Source: Rothia dentocariosa ATCC 17931 (GTDB lineage Bacteria; Actinomycetota; Actinomycetes; Actinomycetales; Micrococcaceae). From it: 64,000 bases of DNA. Below the pieces are notes generated by a model. It saw only the letters and a list, made by a program, of their open reading frames with translations. It did no database searches and was not told the DNA's origin. Location: assembly GCF_000164695.2 (NCBI RefSeq), contig NC_014643.1:2442026-2506025 (forward strand), given 5' to 3'. This document shows, piece after piece, positions 25,529 through 33,277 of this stretch. The stretch's first letter is position 1. The number at the start of each line of letters is the position of its first letter. The translations under genes and the position numbers were made by a program.

Positions 25529-28345
25529 ATGATCTCCTCTCTGCTCTCGCTGATATATGCAAATCTGCGCGCATCTTGGCGTAAATATATTTTGACGGGA
25601 CTGGGCATTGCGGTTGCAGCTTTTTTCCTGAGTGCCGTGCTTCTTCTCAATACAATCATTTCCGCCACATATGTGGCGCACTACGGCAATCAGGTACGTA
25701 ACAGCGATGCGGTTGTTGCTACCAACATCTCGGGGCAAGCCAAGGAGAACTCGTCAGGCGCTCTTTCGGTTGAGGAAGTTGAAGATATCCGTAATAGCCC
25801 CCAGGTGGCTGGTATCCGGGAAGACTCGGTAGTTTCAGCCATGTATCATGACGCGCCGGGCGACCCTGTGCCCTATGCGATTTCTCAAGCTCCCACTGAC
25901 CCGGATTTGTTTCCTTATCAGATACAGGGGCGAATGCCACAGAATGATCATGAAATTCTGCTCCCAGAGTCGCTTCGTGAGTCTTTGCATCTCAACATAG
26001 GCGATAAATTTCACGGCATTGACCCGGTCGCAACAATAAAGCTGCCCACTCCCACGTCCATTACAAATTTTGAGGGCGGCACACTATCTTTAGAAGATTC
26101 TTTGCCCACCAAGGAATATACGATCACTGGTACTTTCCGCTCTCCGGACCTGGGGTCTGAAGATTCAATAACAATTTTTGCCGGTGGCACTATGCTGACA
26201 ACGGTATCGAAAATTGCTCATCGCGAGCATAAAACAAATATTGTTCATGATGCGCATATAGTTGCGGTCAAGCTCCGTGAGGGTGTTTCGGTTGAAGATT
26301 TTAAGCGGGAATTTACCGCGCACCACGACGATCATGGGTATGTAGTGCCAGCGCATGAATATGCCCACAAATTAGAACCGGACATAGGTTTTGCCAATGA
26401 TCTGCTCACCGCAGCCCTTTTAGGTCTGGCAGCATTAGCCCTCATGGTCTCTGCTTTTGTTATCACCAATACATTTAGCGTGTTGCTTTCTCAGCGCACC
26501 CGCGAGCTCGCTCTGCTGCGTACTTTAGGAGCCAGCCGCCCCAATCTTCTCACTATAGTGCTGGCAGAATCTACGGTTTTGGGAGTTCTCGCAGCTTCTT
26601 TAGGTATTACACTTGCCTACGCTCTTTGGGCGGTTATCACGTCGTGGGCCGCTCATACATTGGTTTTCACTTTTTCCCTGGTCCCTTTGGGAGTTACTCT
26701 GCCAGTGTGTGTTGCCGTCACCTGGATCGCCGCTCTTAAACCCGCCTATGCAGCATCAAAAGTATCGCCTGTGCAAGGGCTTCGTGATGGCGTAGTACAG
26801 CAGGTTTCTACCTACGGTAAGCGTCAGGGGGTTATCGCTCTGTTATTGCTTGTGGCGGGTATTGTGGCGTATGCAGTCTTCATAAGTAAATCCTCTGAGC
26901 ACGTGCCTGATGGCATGGAGGGCACCCATAGCGTTCAAGTGCTTATTGTGGGTATTATTGCTGATGCTCTCTTATGCTTTGCTATTTTGACGGCAGCCCA
27001 TAAAATACTTTCACCGCTCGTGAAGTTCTGGTCCTCTCTGATAGCGCGTACCCTAACGGGGTCTATCGCGTGTAAAAATGCGCTGCGTTCTCCGGCACGT
27101 ATGGTGTCGACCGGGCGAGCCCTCCTCGTAGGAATGATGCTTATAGCTATGGTGCTTACAGGTTATGTGACCCTTAAGGCATCTGTCACAAGCTTTATAC
27201 AGCAGACAGACCATCCGGCAGCGGTTCTAACGTTTAATGGCTCCAAGGATACGGAGGGTAACTCCTCTACTGCACGCAATTCTCAGAATTCTGAATCCAC
27301 TGCAGAACGGTATATGCACCAGGCACAGGATGCGCAGCGCAGGGTCCAAGAACTGCCGTCCGTACAGTCTGAAGCGTTTGTACAATATGCGGGAAACCTC
27401 ACCTGCGATGATGATTCTCATACTCTCACAACTTCAGATGGGCCGGTGAATGAAGCAGGCAGTAATCCCAGCGCTGCAGCTGGCACTCCTGACCATACTG
27501 ATCTTCCCGCTGCCTATGCGGTTTCACCCCAGGATATTGACATAGTATTGCCTGGTACCTCCGAAACGATATTGCAGGGTGATGTGGTGGTTCTGCCTCG
27601 CTCAGAACAACATGCCTTGCAAGGGCATAAGCCACCTAGTTTTACACTTCATGGACCGCGTGGAGACCTACGACTTACTGCGGTGTACTCACAAACTGAT
27701 GACCATACCCCCTATATCTCACGTGAGACCGCCGCCAATGTACAGGATCTTGATCATCCCCAGCTTCTTGAAGGTTCTTCTTCCACTGGAGAGTCCTATG
27801 TGGTAGTGCGCGCCAAACAGGGATTGAGTTCTGATGAAAGTACAGAATTACGGAATGATCTAACGGATATTTCCCGTACAACACACGGGTTATATCTCGC
27901 GGGCATTCTAGAGATGCGCGCTGCTGTCGAAATTTCCCTTATCGTTATCATGTATACCATTCTGGCTATTATCGCTCTTATGGTACTGATTTCGGTGTTA
28001 GGGGTAAGTAATACTTTGGTGCTCTCAGCCCATGAACGAAGCCGCGAAAACGCACTCCTCCGCACTCTGGGGCTTTCGCGTCAGCAGTTACGTTCAGTCA
28101 TTATGATTGAAGCTATTCTTATCACGCTCTCAGCGCTGCTGGTTGCTCTCATCGGCGGCACGCTTGCCGGGTTTATCCTGACACGCGCTATCACGCCACA
28201 TAGCATTGAGATCATCTACCGAATTCCCCTGACGGAATACTGTATAGCCTTCTTCGGCGCTTTAGGGATTGCTGTCTTAGCTTCGTGGGTTCCCTCCGTA
28301 CGCGCTTCAAAAATCTCACCGGTTCAGGCGCTTCGAGACGATTAA
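25529..28345 (+). CDS. FtsX-like ABC transporter permease (first, most divergent copy)
   Basis: A 938-aa permease with the ten-helix MacB/FtsX two-domain plan. It has an N-terminal helix (about 19-45), an extracellular domain (~50-290) and a first FtsX block containing SAFVITNTFSVLLSQRTREL and ALLRTLGAS. A linker, a second extracellular domain (~550-800) and a second FtsX block with GVSNTLVLSAHERSRENALL complete it. Such permeases usually export or displace peptides or lipids together with a separate ATPase. This copy has no ATPase directly beside it on the upstream side; the nearest starts 251 nt downstream. It is clearly more divergent than the other two permeases and may share their ATPases. 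Confidence 0.9.
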   Translation: MISSLLSLIYANLRASWRKYILTGLGIAVAAFFLSAVLLLNTIISATYVAHYGNQVRNSDAVVATNISGQAKENSSGALSVEEVEDIRNSPQVAGIREDSVVSAMYHDAPGDPVPYAISQAPTDPDLFPYQIQGRMPQNDHEILLPESLRESLHLNIGDKFHGIDPVATIKLPTPTSITNFEGGTLSLEDSLPTKEYTITGTFRSPDLGSEDSITIFAGGTMLTTVSKIAHREHKTNIVHDAHIVAVKLREGVSVEDFKREFTAHHDDHGYVVPAHEYAHKLEPDIGFANDLLTAALLGLAALALMVSAFVITNTFSVLLSQRTRELALLRTLGASRPNLLTIVLAESTVLGVLAASLGITLAYALWAVITSWAAHTLVFTFSLVPLGVTLPVCVAVTWIAALKPAYAASKVSPVQGLRDGVVQQVSTYGKRQGVIALLLLVAGIVAYAVFISKSSEHVPDGMEGTHSVQVLIVGIIADALLCFAILTAAHKILSPLVKFWSSLIARTLTGSIACKNALRSPARMVSTGRALLVGMMLIAMVLTGYVTLKASVTSFIQQTDHPAAVLTFNGSKDTEGNSSTARNSQNSESTAERYMHQAQDAQRRVQELPSVQSEAFVQYAGNLTCDDDSHTLTTSDGPVNEAGSNPSAAAGTPDHTDLPAAYAVSPQDIDIVLPGTSETILQGDVVVLPRSEQHALQGHKPPSFTLHGPRGDLRLTAVYSQTDDHTPYISRETAANVQDLDHPQLLEGSSSTGESYVVVRAKQGLSSDESTELRNDLTDISRTTHGLYLAGILEMRAAVEISLIVIMYTILAIIALMVLISVLGVSNTLVLSAHERSRENALLRTLGLSRQQLRSVIMIEAILITLSALLVALIGGTLAGFILTRAITPHSIEIIYRIPLTEYCIAFFGALGIAVLASWVPSVRASKISPVQALRDD

Positions 28346-28538
28346 GTCTGTGCAGATGCTATGCAGCATATAAAAATTACTACCTGTACCAAGTATTTAA
28401 TAGAACACATTCCTACTTATATATTATTCTCGCATACATTCCTGAGAAAGTACTCTACTTATAATATTGCCTGTATTTTCACTAACTTTACCTTGAAAAT
28501 AGTTACGGTTATTTTAGAGACAGAACTCCAGAAATCAC

Positions 28539-28570
28539 CCAAAAGTATGATAAAACCTCCCACAGGTTTT
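28539..28570. promoter_or_regulatory. Shared 12-mer and small inverted repeat upstream of the first ATPase
   Basis: CCAAAAGTATGA (28539-28550) also occurs at 32414-32425 upstream of the second ATPase. It is followed here by the inverted repeat AAACCT / AGGTTT (28553-28570). These lie in the AT-rich gap 28346-28596, which holds no gene. A binding site for the linked response regulator is possible. Confidence 0.3.
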
Positions 28571-28596
28571 CATTCTAGTTTGGGATAATTGGTGTT

Positions 28597-29358
28597 ATGA
28601 CTACTACATTAGATACTTCTGTTAAACCAGCTGTTACCGCCCAAAACCTGAGCAAGACTTACGGCACAGGTGAGGCGACGGTACATGCCCTCAATAACGT
28701 AACAGTTTCTTTCGAACAGGGTAAATTTACCGCTATTATGGGGCCTTCCGGCTCCGGTAAATCTACCCTTATGCAGACTTTGGCAACCCTAGATACTCCG
28801 GATGTTAACCCCAAAACCAGCATCAAAATTGCCGATACCGAGCTATACGGTCGGCGGGATAAAGAGTTAACCGAGTTTCGTCGCGAACATATCGGCTTTA
28901 TTTTCCAGGCCTTCAACCTGGTACCCACCCTCACCGCCGGGCAGAATATCGACTTACCGCTTGGCCTGGCAGGCAAAAAGCCTGATCCTATTTGGCGCGA
29001 TTATCTTGTGGAGACTTTGGGTCTAACAAAACGGCTCAGCCACCGTCCCGAACAGCTCTCCGGTGGTCAGCAACAACGCGTCGCCATCGTACGCGCACTA
29101 CTCTCCCGCCCGGACGTCGTCTTCGCCGACGAGCCCACCGGTAACCTCGATTCAAACTCTGGTACCGAAGTACTCAAGCTCCTGCGAACCGCGGCAAACG
29201 AACATCAGCAAACCATCCTCATGGTGACCCACGATGCACACGCAGCATCCTACGCAGACCGCGTGGTCTTCCTCAAAGACGGTGCCATAGCTGGCGAAAT
29301 GCTCAAACCCACCCACGATGCTGTTCTAAACGCCATGGGACAGTTGGAAGGTGAATAA
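28597..29358 (+). CDS. ABC transporter ATP-binding protein (MacB/LolD type), first copy
   Basis: A 253-aa ATPase of the class that partners FtsX-like permeases. Walker A is GPSGSGKST, the Q-loop is in GFIFQAFNLVPTLTAGQN, the signature is LSGGQQQRVAIVRAL, Walker B is VVFADEPTGNLD and the switch histidine is in MVTHDAHAA. The ribosome site is weak. Its stop lies only 2 nt before the TTG start of the following permease. It is about 80-85 percent identical by eye to the ATPase at 32514, with stretches of identical DNA. Probable role: energising export or target protection against a membrane-active compound. Confidence 0.95.
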   Translation: MTTTLDTSVKPAVTAQNLSKTYGTGEATVHALNNVTVSFEQGKFTAIMGPSGSGKSTLMQTLATLDTPDVNPKTSIKIADTELYGRRDKELTEFRREHIGFIFQAFNLVPTLTAGQNIDLPLGLAGKKPDPIWRDYLVETLGLTKRLSHRPEQLSGGQQQRVAIVRALLSRPDVVFADEPTGNLDSNSGTEVLKLLRTAANEHQQTILMVTHDAHAASYADRVVFLKDGAIAGEMLKPTHDAVLNAMGQLEGE

Positions 29359-29360
29359 CA

Positions 29361-32117
29361 TTGGCTACAACGCTTAATACGGTGGGGCGCGCTAATTTAC
29401 GCGCGTCTAAAGGAAAATATATTCTTACTGGAATCGGTATCGCAATTTCTTCATTTTTTATTGCTGCCGTTATTGTATTAGTCAGCTCTTTGCAGGGAAC
29501 TCTAAATGCATCGGTAAATGGCATTCTTTCCAAAGCAGATAACGTTGTTGTCTCTTCCTATGCGCGCGATAACTCTAACACTGAAGCAAATATCTATCTG
29601 GATGAAGAGAGCATCAAAAATATTCAGAATGATGATTCAGTCGATCAGTCGTGGATTGTCTACCAGGGCCGGGGTAAGTTTGGTCCCGATAAAACTCAAG
29701 TTTCTTATACCCAAGCGCCTAACAGTGCAGATCTTTTTCCCTTCGACTTTGAAGGTAAATTGCCGACCTCAGACACCGAGCTGATGATCTCGAAAGATTT
29801 TGCACAAAAGCATAATCTTCAACTTAATTCTAAGGTCAGTTCCCCCGATATAGTCGCGTCGATCTCTGACCCAAATACAGGAACTACGCGCGAGTACACC
29901 ATCACCGGTATTTTTGATGTCGGATTCTCAGGCTCCGATACGAATAACGCTATGTTTATTGGCGGAACTTCCTATGGGGAGGCAGCTAACAAGGTACTCA
30001 AAAATGCTGGGGGTGCTTCTTCTGCAAACTACGCCGTTCCCGGTGCCAGCATGGCATACGTCAAGTTCAAAGGAACGGACGACGCTGCTGCTCGCGCAGA
30101 GCTGCAGAAGAAACTCAACACGGGTGACAAAAAAACTGAGCCTTCTGTTATGTCCGGTCCTGAGTACATGGAGGTTGTGAAGAAACAGCTCTCCACGATG
30201 TTCACATTCCTCGGTGTCATCTTAGGCGCCTTTGCCGCACTAGCGCTGCTGGTTTCTTCGTTCGTCATTTCGAACACCTTCGCGGTGCTGGTGGGACAGC
30301 GCATCCGCGAGCTGGCGTTGTTACGTACTCTAGGGGCACAGGGCTCGTCCTTGGTACGTATGCTTGTGGTTGAATCGCTTGTTGTGGGCGTCATCTTCTC
30401 CACTATCGGCGCGGTTCTCGTGTATCCGATCGCGGCATTGCTGAGTGCGCTATCCAATAATAGTTTCATGGTTTCTTACGATCCGATGGCTTTTGTTGTC
30501 GGTGTTGTACTGTGCACCTTGGTCACGGTTATTGCCTCGCTCGCTCCAGCACGTACCGCTTTGAAGATTTCTCCCATCAGCGCGATGGGCGAAACTACGG
30601 CTCAGGCGGTCAAGAAGCCGAACATCGCAGGCCTTATTGCGGGTCTTATTATCGGTGCTGGCGGCGGTGCACTCATGATCCTTGCGTTCAATACCATCAC
30701 GCAGAATAACGATAGCTCAAATGCAGGGACCTCTGTTCTTCTCGTTATGATTGCCGCGCTTCTGCTGGGCATTGCGGTCTTTATGCTGACCCCGTGGCTT
30801 CTTCTGCCCCTTGTCCGTGTCCTGGGCTCAGTCTTCCGCAACCAGACCGGAAAATTGGCGGTAGCAAATGCATTGCGTTCCCCGAAACGTACCGTTTCGA
30901 CCGGGCGCGCGGTCTTGGTAGGCGCGCTTGTCGTCACCGCAGTACTGACCGGATATTCCATCATGACGTCCACCGTGGCGAACGCGATGGATAAGCTATA
31001 CCCGATCTCTGCGGCAGCCACCTACGGTACCGGACCTACAGCAGGATCTGAGAGCGTCAATAAGGCGCGCTCTGTCGCTGATAAAGTTCGCGGTTTGGAA
31101 AACGTCGATAGTGTTGCTGTGGCTTCTGCAGCGGGTACCGTTGATTTCACGGTCCCTCCGAAAGACGGTGGTGAAGCACAGAATCGCACCGAGAATCTGG
31201 TAGCACTCAGCCACGACGATCTCACAAAGGTCATTCCGACTGAAGGGTCACATCAGCTTGAAGATGATACCGTGCTTGTCTCGGCTGCCCTTTATGATAA
31301 TGCCCACTTCAATGACTCCACTCGCCTTAAAGCACGTGGTCCCTTGGGGACGGTAGAGTTAAAACCTATCAAGTCCACCAGCAGCAATATGTCGCTATAT
31401 ATTGTGAATCCCACGACCGGTACCAAGCTGCAGAACGCCTCAGATCCAACGCCTCTGCTAGATTCATCACAGGCTCCTGAAAACGCTCAGGTTCCTGCAG
31501 AAGCTACCCCAGATGCTGGGGAGCAGAGCTCTGCTGCATCATCGACAAGTGGTGCTACCGGTGCCCAGACTATGGTGCTCGTTCACGCCAAGTCACCGCT
31601 TTCCTCAAGTGCAAACTCGACTCTTCAGGAACAGCTCACCAAGGCTAATGACGGTAACGAATTCACCGGTGGTTTGCAGGGACGCCAGCAATTTGATCAG
31701 ATTATGATGATCATGCTGATCTTCACCTTAGTTCTTCTTGCCCTGGCCGTAGTCATCTCGATTATCGGTGTAGCCAATACGATGACTTTGTCGGTGAACG
31801 AGCGTCGCCGCGAGAATGCGATGCTTCGCTCACTGGGTCTCTCCCGCAAACAGCTGCGTCGCATGATTTCAGCCGAGGCAATTCTGATTACCTTAGGAGC
31901 CGTGATCCTAGGCATCCTCGCGGGTGTTGGAATTGGTATTGCCGCCGCTAAAGTTGTGATTGCAGGTACCAGTTCTTCTACTGAAGTCGTCATTGATCTT
32001 CCTTACCTTGGATTGTTCTTTGTTCTGCTGGTAGGTCTGGTATCGGCGTTCGTTGCCTCGATATTACCAGCGGCCCGATCGGCCCGTCTCTCCCCTGTGG
32101 AGGGCATGCGAGGCTAG
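29361..32117 (+). CDS. FtsX-like ABC transporter permease, second copy
   Basis: A 918-aa ten-helix permease with two FtsX blocks. The first has SSFVISNTFAVLVGQRIREL and ALLRTLGAQ; the second has GVANTMTLSVNERRRENAML and RSLGLSRKQLRR. Large extracellular domains lie at about 55-275 and 540-790, the second ending in a Ser/Ala/Gln-rich stretch. The TTG start sits 2 nt after the ATPase stop, with the ribosome site GAAGG inside the ATPase gene, so the two are coupled. It forms one ATPase-permease cassette and is paralogous to the permease at 33278, with both N-terminal and helix regions closely conserved. Confidence 0.92.
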   Translation: MATTLNTVGRANLRASKGKYILTGIGIAISSFFIAAVIVLVSSLQGTLNASVNGILSKADNVVVSSYARDNSNTEANIYLDEESIKNIQNDDSVDQSWIVYQGRGKFGPDKTQVSYTQAPNSADLFPFDFEGKLPTSDTELMISKDFAQKHNLQLNSKVSSPDIVASISDPNTGTTREYTITGIFDVGFSGSDTNNAMFIGGTSYGEAANKVLKNAGGASSANYAVPGASMAYVKFKGTDDAAARAELQKKLNTGDKKTEPSVMSGPEYMEVVKKQLSTMFTFLGVILGAFAALALLVSSFVISNTFAVLVGQRIRELALLRTLGAQGSSLVRMLVVESLVVGVIFSTIGAVLVYPIAALLSALSNNSFMVSYDPMAFVVGVVLCTLVTVIASLAPARTALKISPISAMGETTAQAVKKPNIAGLIAGLIIGAGGGALMILAFNTITQNNDSSNAGTSVLLVMIAALLLGIAVFMLTPWLLLPLVRVLGSVFRNQTGKLAVANALRSPKRTVSTGRAVLVGALVVTAVLTGYSIMTSTVANAMDKLYPISAAATYGTGPTAGSESVNKARSVADKVRGLENVDSVAVASAAGTVDFTVPPKDGGEAQNRTENLVALSHDDLTKVIPTEGSHQLEDDTVLVSAALYDNAHFNDSTRLKARGPLGTVELKPIKSTSSNMSLYIVNPTTGTKLQNASDPTPLLDSSQAPENAQVPAEATPDAGEQSSAASSTSGATGAQTMVLVHAKSPLSSSANSTLQEQLTKANDGNEFTGGLQGRQQFDQIMMIMLIFTLVLLALAVVISIIGVANTMTLSVNERRRENAMLRSLGLSRKQLRRMISAEAILITLGAVILGILAGVGIGIAAAKVVIAGTSSSTEVVIDLPYLGLFFVLLVGLVSAFVASILPAARSARLSPVEGMRG

Positions 32118-32146
32118 TCGATTGGCAAAATGACCTGCATCGAAAA

Positions 32147-32182
32147 GGGCGAACTCCCCACATTAGGGAGTTTGCCCTTTTT
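32147..32182 (+). terminator. Rho-independent terminator of the first duplicated cassette
   Basis: The arms GGGCGAACTCCC (32147-32158) and GGGAGTTTGCCC (32166-32177) are followed by TTTTT. It separates the two cassettes, so the second must have its own promoter in the AT-rich gap 32183-32513. Confidence 0.92.
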
Positions 32183-32413
32183 ATGTGGTTCGTGCTCCCG
32201 AATTATTTTTACGTGTAGAAGTCCCAGATATAAAACTTAGAAAACCCACTTTTATAGATCTAAATAGTCTATATATTCTTACTTTCTAGGGATCAAAATA
32301 CCGTCCATAATTATTGCATAGACTCTAAATTTTTTATTTTAATTATTTTTCTTCTTCGTGGGTATTTTCATCCTTACGGAGGCTTGCTTTTTTCGATCCC
32401 TAGTATTTCTCAT

Positions 32414-32477
32414 CCAAAAGTATGAGTGCCATTTATTTTGCCTTCAAGAATTTCAGCTCAAAGGATGACAAATGTCA
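32414..32477. promoter_or_regulatory. Candidate regulatory region upstream of the second ATPase
   Basis: The 12-mer CCAAAAGTATGA (32414-32425) is shared with the region before the first ATPase. A near-palindrome TGACAAATGTCA (32466-32477) lies 36 nt before the ATG. The whole gap 32183-32513 is unusually AT-rich and has no gene; these are the only structured elements I see in it. Confidence 0.3.
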
Positions 32478-32513
32478 GGGGATATATTTTTGCAATCTTG
32501 AAACAATTAACTC

Positions 32514-33275
32514 ATGAGCACATCAACAATTCCCGCATACGAACCTGCGGTAGCAACACGTAATCTGTCCAAGACCTACGGCACGGGCGAAGCCATCGTT
32601 CATGCCCTTAACAATGTGAACATCGACTTCGAGTACGGCAAGTTCACCGCCATCATGGGGCCTTCCGGCTCTGGTAAATCAACCCTGATGCAAACTCTCG
32701 CCACGCTCGATACTCCTGATCGTAATCCAGAGACGATTATTCGCATCGGCGATACCGACCTCTACGGCCAAAAAGATAATCAGCTTACCGAATTCCGCCG
32801 TGAGCATGTCGGGTTCATTTTCCAGGCCTTCAACCTAGTTCCAACCCTTACCGCCGGGCAGAATATCGATTTGCCGCTCGGCTTGGCCGGTAAAAAGCCC
32901 GATTCGGTGTGGCGCGACTACCTTGTTCAAACCCTAGGGCTGCAAAAACGTCTGGATCACCGTCCCGAACAGCTCTCCGGTGGTCAACAGCAACGCGTCG
33001 CTATTGTGCGTGCGTTGCTCTCCCGCCCGGACGTCGTCTTCGCCGACGAGCCCACCGGCAACCTCGATTCAAACTCCGGAGCTGAGGTTCTACGGCTTCT
33101 CCGGGATGCAGCAACCGAGCACCAGCAGACCATCCTCATGGTAACGCACGATGCACACGCAGCATCCTACGCAGACCGCGTGGTCTTCCTCAAAGACGGC
33201 ATGATTGCTGGCGAAATGCTTAATCCCACCCACGACGCGGTGCTTCAGGCTATGGGCCAGTTGGAAGGTGAATAA
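32514..33275 (+). CDS. ABC transporter ATP-binding protein (MacB/LolD type), second copy
   Basis: A 253-aa ATPase with the same motifs as its paralogue: Walker A GPSGSGKST, Q-loop in FIFQAFNLVPTLTAGQN, signature LSGGQQQRVAIVRAL, Walker B VVFADEPTGNLD and switch THDAHAA. Differences cluster in the first 15 residues, in residues 68-90 and in short patches near the end. DNA at 33018-33058 and 33148-33199 is identical, third codon positions included, to 29101-29141 and 29231-29282. That points to recent duplication or gene conversion. Its stop is 2 nt before the TTG of the next permease. Confidence 0.95.
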   Translation: MSTSTIPAYEPAVATRNLSKTYGTGEAIVHALNNVNIDFEYGKFTAIMGPSGSGKSTLMQTLATLDTPDRNPETIIRIGDTDLYGQKDNQLTEFRREHVGFIFQAFNLVPTLTAGQNIDLPLGLAGKKPDSVWRDYLVQTLGLQKRLDHRPEQLSGGQQQRVAIVRALLSRPDVVFADEPTGNLDSNSGAEVLRLLRDAATEHQQTILMVTHDAHAASYADRVVFLKDGMIAGEMLNPTHDAVLQAMGQLEGE

Positions 33276-33277
33276 CA

